Positions 1-13,841 of a stretch of 64,000 nt of DNA are shown one piece after another. Position numbers and translations under genes: made by a program. The DNA comes from Lycorma delicatula (Eukaryota; Arthropoda; Insecta; Hemiptera; Fulgoridae). The notes under the pieces are model-generated. The model did not search any database. It was not told where the DNA came from and was given only the letters and a program-made list of their open reading frames with translations. The stretch is taken from positions 15,993,501-16,057,500 of the forward strand of contig NC_134460.1 of assembly GCF_047948215.1 (NCBI RefSeq), given 5' to 3'. Numbering within the stretch: the first letter of the stretch is position 1; each line of letters starts with the position of its first letter.

Positions 1-869
1 CGTATATTTATTTTAGTAGCAGGAAAAATATTTATGAAAATAGTAATGTATAACTAAGAACAGAATTAGAAAATATTATTCCTTCATGATGAATATTGTT
101 TAATTAGATCAAAATTCAAAAAATTATATATGGTAACAACTTCTAAACTATTTCAATACAGGAAGCTGTTAAATTTCTTGATAGAAGAAAATAACTCATC
201 AGAATGATGTAAAAATATTCTCATAATTTAGACTATTTATTTAAAATGTATTTTTTTACCATTTTATGTGCACTCGTTACTTACCAGTAGTACCTAACAT
301 TTCATGAAGTATTAATGTATGATAATATTATTATTTACATATTGTGACCTGCACAATGTTATTTTGCAGTACTTCTCCTCATTTTATTGTAATAAGGATC
401 AGCAATTTTGTAGGAGTATCTCCATAATTATTCAATAATGGCAGAAACATTATTCTCTCATTAATTTTTAATTTCATTGTTTCAGTCAGTAAATATTCTT
501 TCGTCACGTCATCGTGTTTTAACCTAACCTTAACATTCTTTTATCTTTTCTTATATACTGTTTGCATCTATTCAGAAATATCATCCATCCTATTAGAAGA
601 TTTGAAAGTTATTGTACTAGATGTTCATAATATACTTTGTACAAGCTGAATTGAACTGGCACATGGAGATGTGGTATTGATTGCATTTCACTCTTTACCT
701 TTCACCTTGCAAGGACATTCACAACTGTATGCTATCCTAGCCAATGTGTCATGCATAATTTCACTATATTCATGTAGTTATTTACCCTAACTGTCATTAT
801 GAGTAATCTGATGCAAAATAATTGATGATAATGAACTATTATTATTTCCAATTTCCTCTTCAGGAGAGT
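1..869. other. AT-rich DNA, no gene recognised
   Basis: I see no reading frame, repeat or RNA gene that I can support here. The stretch lies just beyond the 3' side of a decayed minus-strand LINE, and some of it could be the untranslated tail of that element. Confidence 0.4.
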
Positions 870-2125
870 GCATGAACTTGAGTCAATCGTAGCTTTACCA
901 CCTTCTATTTTCTTTTCTTCCCATAACCTCTTCATCCATTCACTATGTTTCTTCTTCCTCTCCTCCACTCATCCTGCATAATTGTCCATAGAATTGTAGA
1001 TATCTTTTCATAAAATTATCGGTGATGGAGTATGTGTTTTCATATAATTCCTTTGTTGGGTCATTTGATCCAGGTTCCGTCTCTGAAAGCCGCACCATGG
1101 ATTTTCTTTTCTTGCTTCTCAATTTCATGAATTTTGGTCATTCCTCTGATACTGTGGTTTCTGCTACATATAAGGCCTCCAACAAGGCAACTGTGTTGTA
1201 ATGTCATAGTTTCACTTTGTTAAACACTGCCCTTTTGTTATAATGATTCCATGTAAGCTTGTACACCTTTTGCAGTTTGAGTATTCTTTCTGTGTTGGAT
1301 ATTGTACTCAGTCCCGTGATTAGATGGTTTCTTCCAAGTATTTGAAGTGGGGTGCTTGTGAGATTTTGCCGTACTGTGTTTGCAGCCGGAATTTTCCAGT
1401 TGATTTAGCATCCATGTATTGTGTCTTTTCTTCTTATAAAAAAAAGTCTGGTTTTACAGTATATTTCATGCAGTTTCTCAAGTGCAAAAATAGCTTCATC
1501 TTTGTTGTTTGTTAATACAGCCAGGTCATCTGTAAAGGCTAAGCATCTCATGGTAATTCTATTCCTTCCTGTTTTCCAACTTGGATGCCTTTGAGTTGCT
1601 TCTGCCATTCTCTGATCACCTTCTCCAAGACGATACTGAACAAAAGTGGTGATAAGCCATCCCCTTGTCAGACTCCTGTGTGAACTTCAAATGGGTTTGT
1701 GATTTCCCTCGTGAATTTGACTTTTGAGATGGTTCCTGATAATGTTTCCTGGATGATGGCTCTGGTCTTTCTATCTACTCCAAATTCTTGTAGGATGTTA
1801 AACAAGGTTTTTCTGTCGACAGAGTTGTAGGCTTTTTTAAAGTCGACAAATGCAACTGTGGTGTTCCGAGATGATCTGATGTCTAGTATGGTCTTGAGGT
1901 CCCAGATTTGTTCATACAGGACCTTCCTTTTCTGAATCCTGCCTGATACTCATCAATCTGCAGATCTGCTTGGGGTTCAAGTCAGTTCAGCAGGGCTATA
2001 GAGAGGATCTTATAGATGATTGGGAGAAGTGAGATCCCTTTGTAATTGTTCGTATCTGTCCTGTCTCCTTTATTTTGGAGTGTGTGTATCAAGGCATTCC
2101 TCCATTCTTTCGGGATTGGACTTTA
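870..2125 (-). pseudogene. decayed non-LTR retrotransposon, reverse transcriptase part
   Basis: Read on the minus strand from about 2125, broken frames give the order of a LINE reverse transcriptase. A palm segment reads VAFVDFKKAYNSVD (about 1860-1820), followed by QGDGLSPLLFSIVLEKVI and then LAFTDDLAVL (about 1545-1515). The last is the RT active-site box with T in place of the usual A of FADD. Downstream frames continue with KYLEETI and, near 975, YGQLCRM, a form of the YGHLCRM-type motif seen at the C-terminus of many LINE ORF2 proteins. Several stops and frameshifts interrupt it. The endonuclease part is absent, so the copy is 5'-truncated near 2125, where sequence composition changes. 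The clade is not settled; RTE-like is possible. It is inactive. Confidence 0.75.
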
Positions 2126-5100
2126 CAAACACAACACATAAAATCATAATCTATTTGAACAGTATATGATATTTATAAATATATATTATAAAATAATATA
2201 TTAAATGAATCAACACAACACAGATTGAATGTATCATTATTTACATACTAAAAGGATTTGCCAATTTTTTAAAGTGATTGTAGATTATTGATGGTTAAGA
2301 CTTCTTAATGAATAACTTGCATTCTTTACTAAGTAGCTAACTCCCAATTTAAACAGTTTTTGTCAGTTTTCTTGTCAACTTAGCTATTTCATTGTACTGA
2401 ATTTTCTTATTCATATAAGTATCAGATCGTTTCTTTTATTTCACCCTTTCAGATTTGATTCTCTCGTGATACCCTTCTCATAGTGTGTCAACAAAATTAA
2501 CAATGATATATCATCACTTTTATATGTTTCAGCATTCATTTAAATAAGTGTAACAGCTGATATAAAAGTTTTATGTTCTTTAAATAAAGGAAAAATTATT
2601 AAAGGAAAATTCCTTCAATCCACTTCAATCGTTTAGACTTCTTCCTGTTCAGTGGCAAAGTTAATTTAACTAAATATAAATTCTATGCATACACACATTA
2701 TTTTTTCTTATTGTGATTCATTTATTATTTATTTGAGTAACAAATTTTAATACATAGCACTATAAAATAAGCACCCAACATTATTTTTAGTTTAAAGTGC
2801 ATGGTCATCTATTTGTACAATTGGTTTGAAAGATAGTATACATATTAGTAAATCCTTTCTTACTAATTGACTTTGTATTTGTAATGTAAACTTTATTAAG
2901 TATCTTTATGTATGCATGAGAAAATCTAAAATATGTACATATTTTTCCATTCAGTTATTTTAAAAATGTAGATATAGTTATTTATTAGAATTATCATTAA
3001 TGAAGTTAGAGTTATACATATAACTGGGTAAAATATCTGTTTTATTAATTTCATATAATAACTGAGAATTTTACACTACATGTTAATAAACAGTTGCAGT
3101 TAATAAGAAAAGAAAATTTATTCAACCAAAAAAAAATTTATTGGCGTAAGAATTTTTACTTATTTATTTATAGGTAGTAAGTATGATATTATTAATAATA
3201 AAAATATGAGCTACAGTTTTTATTAATAAGCTAATGAATAATTAATTATATTCATTACTTAATTATAAAGTAAATATGTATGTATATAATAAAATAGTAA
3301 TTTTTTTTTCACTTTAGAACATGTTTGGGAGAAGAACTTATGTGTAATTTAACATTATTGGTATAATGAAATTGTCTATTATTATTTAGCAGTAATGACT
3401 AATTTCTTTGAGATAGAGAGGAATATTAGTAAAAGAAAATGTATTATACTACTACATTTAGTAGTATAATTTTAATATTGATAAAGTACTAAGAGTAATA
3501 TTTTCTGCTTTGTGAAGAACTCCATATTCTTAATGAATAAAGTAAACCACTGCACAAACATTTTCTATTGCTGTCTGAAGACAGAACATAATAAAATTCC
3601 ATGTTTCATTTTAATTTCATTTTCCTAAGAAAATGGAAATATAATAAAATATAATGTGACATTCACTGCATTTAATATTTTGATTTGTCTAAAACTGCCA
3701 GTTTGATAAATTGAAAAAAATGTTCTCACCAAGATTGGTTGCCATGTTTATATTCATCAGAATCACTTTGTTTTATTAAGTTTTTCCCAGTCACAACTCA
3801 GTTCAGAAATTTATTTAGCTAGATACCAATTTACTCATAGTCTTTATCTATTAATCTGTTAACAAAATAGATAACACTGTGAATCTAGCCACATTCACTC
3901 CTAATAATCCTTTTTATGTATTAGGATGCTGTATCTCTACAATTTGGCTTCCCTAAACTACAACTTTTCAAAATAATTTAGGATAGAATGACAATAAACA
4001 TTCAAAAGATCCGTCAGTATCCTTCCACTCGCATTAAGAAGAAAAGCTGTAATATGCCAATCTGTAATATGTATGTTTTTAAGTACATATTCTCCAAACC
4101 AGATGTTGTCATTTTCAGAGAATCAGTTAGACAGCCTTGAGAACTTTCAAGTTTTCAACTACAATCCAATCAAGAGGTCCACTAATCATTCATGATTTTC
4201 AAAGATATCAATGTACTGTTCCAGCATAATTCATGTTGCATTTGTCATTAAAAATGAAGTTTTTTCATGGAGAAACTAGTTTTTGAGTCCGACTAAAACA
4301 AATATTGATATCTTGTAAAAATAGGGTTATATTATATTATATAATTACATTTCTAAAATATTAATTTTTCTGTCCTCACCTTTGACAATCCGCTTATTTT
4401 CTTTCGCTTTGAAGGAAATGAATATTTCTGTATTTGAATTAAAATTCAAAAAGTAACCAAATCCTGTAATTCTGGTACTTTGATCACCAAATTATCTAGT
4501 CTAACAATACATCATCTACCACAAAACCTCCTTCATCTCAGTTTCAAAAGTATTGCAAAATTCTACCCAATTCTATATATGTAACTCTATTTCATGATGT
4601 GAGATAACACTGAGTGGCTTTAAGTCTGCTCTGTTGTGGATCTTATACTTTTATGACTAGTACACTTTACCCATTTCTGTAAAATGTTCATAGCAACAAT
4701 GGAATTGCATCAATGCTATTTGCTACAATTGTCTTTAATAGTTGCTCTCTTATGAGAGTAGTAGTTAACTGTTTTTGAGATAATTTTACAATTAAGAATT
4801 TGCAATTTTCGTAAACCTTTTTTCCAGACTCAATACTACCTTTATAATTCAGGTAACCTTTGCTTCACTTTGCTTCAGCCTTTCAACAACCAGCTCATAA
4901 TAAGCATTTCTCCAGTTATCATTGCCTCATGTAATACATTGGCTAATACTGGATTCTGATTGTCATTTACTAAATTTCCCATTATCTACGAAAAAAAATA
5001 CTGCATACTACAGAATTATTTCAAATATGATGTACATGAATCATATCTTAACTCTTGACTCCTATGGTTATGGAAGATTTATGTAATTTTCTTTTTGTCC

Positions 5101-8029
5101 ACATTCAAAACATTATTTATCTTACTGTATTCAAATTTAGACTAATTTTAATTTGGATTTATTTAAATTTTAGATTGATCGAAAAGAATAAACTTCAGAA
5201 TGCAACATTTAAGATTAGCTACTTGCAAGCCTACAAATTTCACTGCTTACTTCACATAAGAAACATGATTTGTTTAAAAAAAAAGTTACAAGTCAGGCCT
5301 TATGAACCTACCTCAATTCATGGCCTTATTACGGAGGTGTTTCTGTCACCTTTTTCTGTCTACTGTTACATTCTCCTTTGTTTTCACTATCCTGAAATCC
5401 TTCTATTTGGCTCTCTCATCTAAGCCTTGTTCTGTCAAGTAGTCTACTCATTTCTTCTCTTCCTCTTCAAGTTTCTTTCACTCAGCTGCTGTCTTGATGA
5501 GGTCATCGCAACTTCACTACTCTTACTTCCAGTAATAATTACAGTCTTGGCATCTTTCTTTCTGTAACTGGCCCTAAGGTTTTATTCAAAACTTATTCTC
5601 AAAAAACACCAGAAGTTTTTTTAATTTATTTAAAACAGATCCAAGTTTCTACTCCGATTATTAATGTATGTCAAATTATGATTTTATATATTATTTTAGT
5701 TTTGAAAGTAAGAGTTACTAATTTTAGTCTTAGCCATTTTTTTCTGTTGTATTTAATCAGTGTATAATATTCTATGTGTTTTGATTGTTTACTATTTCTT
5801 CCAAATATTTAGATTAATCAACAATCTCAAAAGTCAAATATGTATTTTCACTGCCTCTTTCATTTCTTTGATTGAATTTCTTTTGGAAGTTTTTTTTTAA
5901 GAGTACTTCTGCACTTTTATAACCAGTTAACAAATTCCTTTGTCATAAATATATAATATCAATATTGATCATATGGGGTTTATTTTCTGCCTTTTTATTT
6001 TCTTAATTGTTACTTACTTCCTCCATTTGTGAACTAGAATAAATGTAAATTGTAAACAGTTCTTGTGCTACACCTTCATAATTTGCAGTTCAATAAGTTA
6101 TCAAATTTCTTCATACTTACTGAAGTCCCCTTCTCATCTGTTTCCCTTTTTTGTTCTTTATACCTGAAAATCCTTACAAAATCTCAGTTTCTTGTCGATT
6201 TCCTTGTATTATTTACTTTCTTCCATTTTCTTGAAAGTTTCTTCATCATACTTTCTGTTCATTCCTCTGAGCATGTTTCTTGTTCACCTCTCACCACTAG
6301 TCATTCTTTCCAATCTGCTTTAATTAGTTTGCTATAAATGTGTTTCAAATCTTTTTTTTCTTAGCTTTCCTTCTCTTCTTCAATCCTTCTTATACATTCT
6401 TGTAAAATATAGAAATGGATTTTTTTTTCTTTCCAAAAACCAGATGAAATGATATTAAATTTAATTTGCCAATTGTGTTCACAATTATCCTTTTAAGTCA
6501 GACATTCAGTTTTATTTTTTTAGACTTCAGCATTGTATTTCTTAAATAATTCTTATAATCAAGCCATATTGAAGAGCCAACTTTGATAAATTAATGAACT
6601 TACAATGCATTACAAACATCAAAATATTTTAAACTGGATTAAAATTTTACATATAAAAAGCAGACGTTAAGTTCTATTTTGTATTTTCTTTTTATAAGGC
6701 TTTATATCAGGTAACATATACAGAACATAAAATTTGTAATTTTTTTCAGTTACGTTAATTTCATTGAGAACTAAAAACTAATTAGTTTTGTTTTAAATAT
6801 TGTCAACAATAGAATCTTTTATTTAATTTTTTACCAAAATTGCATTGGTTGTAAATAATTATGATATTCACTTTCGAAAATATTTATTTTAACACGTATT
6901 TATTTCAACAAGGTTGCAACTTGAATTTTTTAACATGTAATATGTTACAATTTTTACTTATTTTTGTAATGTTTTCATTGTGGCTCACCTGTTAGTCTTC
7001 CGCTTTATATTTTACATTAAGTTCTTTATTAAATGATTTCTCTCTTACATTATTCGTTTACAATTAATTCAAACTTAGACATTGCATTTCTTTTCTTATT
7101 AAATACTAAAAGAAATAAAATATTTTAATAGTACAGTCACTGGGAGAAAAGTGTGGTTTAATTTTAACTAGTGAATACTGCATTAGCAAGTGTTTGTTTC
7201 TCTTTATCTGTATGAATAAATCAGAATATTTGTATGTTTGCTTGTTTGTGCTAATGTTTGCTCAGAACTCTGGAAATCTTAGGCCATTCAAAATTTTATT
7301 TTTCTACCATACATACTGAATTAACTTGGAGAAAGATTTTTAGGTATAATTTATCAAAGTTATTGTAGTATTAGATGAATATAGCTTAAATCAAAATAAT
7401 GTAGTATTCTATTGTAATTTTTTTATAGCAAAACAGTATTTAGTCGCTGACCGTCATATTCTTCAAGATTCCGTATCATATGTAGTTCCCATGAAATTAT
7501 ACTAGATACGAGTATATTAGATATTTAGAAAATGTACTGTATTTTATTTTGGTATCTATTTAATTTATCAAAATCAGGTAAAATTTTCTCCAAATACTTA
7601 TTAGAAACTATTTCTGTTTCACAATTCTTATAAATTGATAAACAAAATTTTTTATAATGAATTAACATAATACTTTTTAATTATTACTAAACTTTTAATT
7701 ATTTTGAAAAATAAAAACACTTTTTGATTACTTAGAGAAAGAATTAGACATAGATTTTATAAGAAAACTCCTTATTTGATAAAATAGTGTTCCAAATCAA
7801 GAATGTGTTGTACTTAATTGACCAGTCAAAACAAAAAAAGACAATGGCGCGTCAAAAAAGACAATAAAGTCATGTTCTATTACAATTTGCACAATTTTCT
7901 AAAGTGAAGTTTAGAAGATACTGTGAATTTTTACTTGGCTTTTCTTTGTCAAAATCAGGGAATCCATTCCATAGATACTAAAGTTTTAATAGAAAATATT
8001 ATTGAAAGTTTTTCTGTAACGCAAAGTAA
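2126..8029. other. AT-rich DNA without recognised gene
   Basis: The stretch is mostly very AT-rich with short poly-A and poly-T runs. About 3900-5560 is a little richer in GC and has longer open stretches on both strands, so it may hide an old decayed coding element, but I could not match it to a family. Plus-strand open frames at 5055-5423 and 6065-6337 have low-complexity, intron-like composition, and I do not call them genes. Confidence 0.35.
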
Positions 8030-8215
8030 TTATTTATAAGAAAATTATGTCTGTAAATACATTTTTAAATTCTATTATTATAACCCACCCACCTAACACA
8101 GAATATTGAGATAAGATATGTACCTTGAATATTCACAAAATTTTTCGCACAATCCTGCATCCTCAGTTATGATTGAAATAATTCTCTTATTGAATAATAA
8201 AAATTTAAAAGATTA
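8030..8215 (+). repeat. solo arm of long-TIR transposon family
   Basis: About 130 to 180 bases match the left arm of the element at 40440-43500 in the same orientation. The clearest shared blocks are AATATTGAGATAAGA near 8102, ATCCTGCATCCTCAGTTATG (8152-8171), the following GATTGAAATAATT, and TTATTGAATAATAAAAATT near 8189. No facing arm was seen nearby, so this is a solo terminus or a strongly deleted copy. Confidence 0.6.
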
Positions 8216-11200
8216 ATTTCATCAATATAAATATATTTTTGTTTGTAAACCTGAAGGAAAAATGGGTAATTCAATTTTTTTGAAGTACATTCAGATTTAT
8301 AATTGGAGCAATTTTTAAATGAAGAAACTAATTTTTCAAGGGTGTTTTTTATTAATTCTCATAATTATTAAATATTAACGTTTTAATTTTTACTACAGAT
8401 AACTTTGATTAGAATAGTATTTATACTATATGATTTAGAATGAGCTGAACACTTCAACATTTGCCTTGGCAAAGTATGTTGCTGCTTATTAAAAAATGTT
8501 TTTAGCTAGAATTTTTATGTAGATATTTTTAATTAATGTAATTTTTTTTAACTGATCCTGTCGATTATTTTGTTACATTTATTATATAAGATTTTCTGTA
8601 TTATTTGAAGTTATAATTATGGTGATAATTTTTTAACATTATTAAAAAAAATTACTTTTAACCTTATATGATTTTATACATATTGATTACATAAAAAATG
8701 TTTTCAGTATTTCTAAAAATAATTATTCAGTGATGTTTTTTATGACTTAAATTACTCTGGATGAGATATAAAATTAAATATTTTAACAAATCATTTGCAA
8801 ACTCACATGGATTTGAATGTGTATTTTGAGTCTCCTTGGATCACCATTTACTTGTATAAATACTCTATCCTACTAAGGATAAGTATTTCAATTGCTAACA
8901 GCTTTTACTGTTAATACCAAGTGTTTACTGTTCTTGGGTATGTTAAGTTTAATTTTTTAAAATAAGTAAGATTTACTATCTGCAAATAACTACTCACTGG
9001 AAAAAATTTTTCTAATTGGAGTGAACTACTCGCAATTAAGCCTTTTGGGCTATAATATGGCAGCTTTTTTTATTTTAAGTGTGTTTTGGGATAGGGATGA
9101 TGCAATATTCCCAAAGTTACTTTCTTTGCTGCCGGTCTGGCTTTGGTAGCTCCTTGAAGTCAGAAAATGGCTTTCTCCCTACTTACTATTTCCTGGCCTG
9201 GCTATGCAGACATGATCTAGCTATAATTCCAGACTGCAGAAATGGCAGCCTAGTGAGTGACTGGTTCTGAGAGTATTGATCAGAATAACAATATGAATAG
9301 TTGCTGTGACACAATCCCTGAATTCATCAAACTCATCAAAATATCACTCTCGTACTAAATTGGCTCACAGTAAAATAATACCAATAACCGTGATAATAAA
9401 TTAACAACTTTTTTATTTTGCATGTTTCATGTAAAATGCCTATTAAAAAATGTTGAACATTTTAAAGATATTATTTTTAATAATTACTCTTAAAATCATA
9501 TTGGTATATTCAAGAAACATATTTTAAAATAAGAAAACATTCTTCAATAATTTATACTAGGGAATTAATTAATCCTTAAAAAAATTTTATTCAGTCATAC
9601 GTTATTTGCAAAAAAATTACTTTTGAATTTTTCCCACCATACTCTGGAAAAATTCATAAGTGAATGGGTTGACTATCCTGCTGTTGGTAGGCACAACAAA
9701 TAGCCAGGTTAGTTAACCAATCAACAGGCTGAAAAAGAATAAATAGCAATGGAATCGGGTAGAATTTTTGGGTGAACAATTGTCAGAGAATTTGCCACTC
9801 ACACTTAAGACTACCTGATAATGCTATTGACTGATTTGGTAAAAGTTGATAAGTTTAAGAAAATTATGAATATGAATTTATTTAATTACATCTATGAAAG
9901 ATGGATTATCAGAAGAATAACATTTGTAGAAAGTTGAAAAGTCAAAGAAGCCATAATTACTGCTGCTATGTGTAATTCTGAAATAATTGTTACAAATGTC
10001 TTTTATTAGAAACACATTTCTTTTGATTAAAGATAACTACTTCATGAAGAGCAATTAATAACTGGTTATAAATTATGTAATTAGTAAGGAGTAATGAATC
10101 ATAAGTAATAAAGACTTAGAATTATAACCTAGTATCAGACTTTAAATGTACAGATATCACTGTACAAGATATGAAAGTAAGCTTCTAGATTTTGTAAAGT
10201 TAATGTTTTAAAATTGTTTGAAAATAAAAGAACCGCTAGTAATTCTGTGTAATTTCAAAAGATTCTTCTTCCAAATAAGACCTGAGCAATAATATCAAAA
10301 ATTAGTTCCCTTTATCCAATATGGATATTTTTATTAGATCTCTCATATGTTCTGTGATATTATTTTATCGGAGAGAATTTTATCTGGTTTAATTAAGATT
10401 AGAAATTCTATTAGTATAAAACAAATCTGCTTTCAAACTGAACATATTTATGTTGCTGCAGTCATCATTTTAAACATATTCTTATATGACATTTTCTAGA
10501 TGATTATAAATTCTAGATGATTTAATAAATCATAGAAACTAATTTTAGATGATTTAATAAAATTAACAAATTTTACTTCAGTTATTTAGTTTAGTTAGCT
10601 TAGTTTAATTAATAAGGTTTAATCATTTTTATTATGCATTTCATTCTAATAGAGTCAATTTAATTCTATAAACTTGTATATTTTTAACATTTTATTTCTT
10701 AAATTTTATGACTCGCATCAATAGTTTTTATTTTCTGCAATGATGATTGTTTTGTGGTAAAATTGTAAAATTTTCATTTGATAAGATTGTTTTACTTTGG
10801 AGATCTGTAAAAACCATTTCTGCAGATTCTGTGAAACAATTCTATACAAATCTGAATTGTTATAAGTTTGCTGATTGACACTCATTCTTACTTCACACTC
10901 TTCAATTTCCAGACTGCTATTTCCTCAATCATTCTGGATGTTGTGAAGGCACCATGTTGAAAGGAAAGCAGTCTTATCCAAGACCCAGACTGAATCTATT
11001 TTTTTAAAAATCATTGGAATTGTGTCAAAGACATGTCACATGTCACATGACACTGGACTACATGAGTATATTTCAAGTTTCATTCTCTGTTTATTTGTTG
11101 AATTCAGCAATATTTCTGGATACTGAATATTGATGCTTACTATCCGTTTTTTTTACAAATGGTCCATATATTGAAATCTGAAACATGCCTTCCTTGCAAT

Positions 11201-13840
11201 TCCGCTGCAGCAATTTGATGTGTGAGTCAACACAGTTTTCAAATCATAATTAAACCACAAACATTAAAAAAGTCTTTCTTGAGATAAAATTTCTCAAACT
11301 ATCCACTAGCAAGTGAGTATGCCCATTGGTAACAACTGGACCAAATGTAGCAATCCTCCTTAGATTCAACTAGCACCAAATCCTGCAACTGGCACAAAGT
11401 AGGTGTTTATGGATCCAGATTCTTTACACTCACTTGTGTTAGTAAAGTTAATTTGCTTTATTCACCTCATTTTTAAATGTTGAAGTGAACTGCAGTTTGA
11501 CATATGAATTCAATGCTGAAGTTCAAAAACTGCAACAACTCTATGTATCCCTCATGCACGTCCTTCTGAGATGCTTTGTACTTCCGCATCTGCTCAGTAC
11601 TGGTGTTTAGTATATTATCTTCTTGAGGTGGATTCATTTTAGATGACTTCTGTTTTTACATGTGTTGGAAATGTTAACTTTGACATTTGAATAAAACTTA
11701 ATTTTTTTCATTTGGCTTTTGTTTATACTTCTGATATTTAATAAGCTTTTCTTAAAATAATGTCGGAGCACTTTAGTAGCTTCAAAACAACACCTTTGTC
11801 AAGTCTATATCTTAATTTAAAGTTATAATATCAATGCTAGAGATAATATGACTGTGTGAAAATTTAATAAAATTTTGCACAAATTCATATACATGGACAG
11901 AGAGAAACTATTTATCTTGTAGGATGTTAATAAGCACTTTTCATGTATTATATTATATTTTTTTCTGCATTAATTACTTGGGCAAAGTGATCGTGCAAAT
12001 AGGTATTGCAATATTGTAACATTACCATTGCCGAACTTAACCTCCCTAACTATAAACGAAATGTTATGTCTATAAATTTTGTAATATATTACATCAATAA
12101 ATTTCAAACAAGTAAAGTTTAAAAAACTAATAATTTATTTTTAAATCTGTGTAGTTTTTTAATGAAGTATAATTTAAAATAGTGCAATCTATTTTAGGCC
12201 AGTGTACCTAAAAGTTTTATTATAAAATTTTGTTTTAAAGTAATTACACAATAATAATTGTTTTTCAATAAAAGTAAACCATAACGTTTCACTTTAAAAC
12301 ATCTTTATCTATTTCTTAACTTATTATAATTATTAAATATATATGTATGCCTATACATACTCCTACCTGATATATAATATGACTCGGGTCTACTGAAGAA
12401 AGTCAGGAGTGTTTTACGAATAAAAATTGGTTTTATACCTGTTAGTATAACATTTGTCTGCCAACAAATGTGATTCATATAGATTGATTTTAAATTAATT
12501 AAAATCTCTGATACTTCCTTGCATGTATATCTATGAATGTACAAAAAAGGAGTCATTTATTTTTAATGTAACAATTCACTTGTGTCAAACTGTTAGACAA
12601 GAGAAATATTTTTATGTTACATACACGTAGCATAATTCTTTGGCATACAAGAAAGGACTTTATAGCACTTAAATTTCATGTATAGTTATATAGTTTAAAT
12701 TTTAATATAATATAGTATAATGTATAGTTAAATTTTAATGATTTAAAAGATCTTCTGACCAATTTATTAAAATTAAACTAAAAGTATTTTTTCAGAAACA
12801 ATAATATTCTATAGATAAATTTTTAAAGAATGTTAATTAGATAAACTTTAATTTTATGTGCAAGTTATTTAAGGTATAATTAAATATATACTCAAATTTA
12901 TCAATTAAAACCTTCATGATTGTTATTTTTTCTGTAGAAATATTGTTTATTTATAATATTTACACAGATGCAACACTATTACCTCATAAAACCATTTTTT
13001 ATTTTATATATTAATGAAATACATTCACTTTTCTACTTTATTCATTAATTTTTTCCTTCGTACGTTGCTCTTAATTAAGAGTTTTCTAAATTTTCAATGA
13101 CCTTTCCATATAAATTCTGAAGCAGTTCTTTTTTATTTCACTGGAGTAGCAAACAAACTATTCTTGAGGTGACCTAAATAAAGTGTGCAATCTGATTTGA
13201 ATGATTTATTTATTGTAAAAATAAAATAAAATTCACCACCATAAATGCATTTAAATGAGTAACCACCATGAAGTTGCCCTTTATTAAACTCTACCATGTA
13301 CTGAACGAACTGAATAGGATTTTTAGAAATTTGATTATATTTAAGCTGAATAAAGAAATGAATTTCTGAAGAAAAATATCATAAATCAATTGTCATTATT
13401 ATTTTTCAAGTTTGTAACATTAAAAACATACTGATGCACTGTGCATGCTTTAAATAGTAGTGACAATTACTAAAAACTGCATTAATAATAAATGTTTGTA
13501 ATAGATGTTTATTTTTAAAAGTTAATTTATTCATTGCAATGTAAATGTGTATTTGTATCATCGCATAATAAATGTGATCAAGATAGTAACATTTGTTATT
13601 TAGGTCTACATACTATATGCTGTAGCTGCTATGATTATACACTTGTAAATCTCAGTGCATGTCACTGTTAAATTTTACGTATTTATAAAAATCTGTGTGG
13701 TAGTTCTTTTAGATGTTCATGCTATAATCCAACTTTTTTTTCAATTATTTTTCTATAATTATTTTAAGTTAAACATATTTTATTACTCAGTGGTACTTTT
13801 CTTCTAATTACTAATTTTCTATATGTTTTTTTTTAATTAT
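8216..13840. other. AT-rich DNA, two coding-like islands unassigned
   Basis: No gene is recognised. Two islands of more balanced composition stand out: about 9030-9290, with a 63-codon plus frame rich in Cys and aromatic residues, and about 10870-11650, which looks like the reverse complement of decayed coding sequence with many stops. At 10496-10560 a short unit around TAGATGATTTAATAAA is repeated. None of these could be tied to a family. Confidence 0.35.
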
Positions 13841-13841
13841 A

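Noticed and set aside
5055..6337. Plus-strand frames of 122 and 90 codons as genes
   Set aside because: The composition is Phe/Leu/Ile-rich and follows pyrimidine-rich DNA. There is no motif, no splice context and no family resemblance.
9079..9270. 63-codon plus frame as a small secreted or Cys-rich protein
   Set aside because: There is no signal peptide, no repeated Cys pattern and no supporting context. The island may be transposon-derived.
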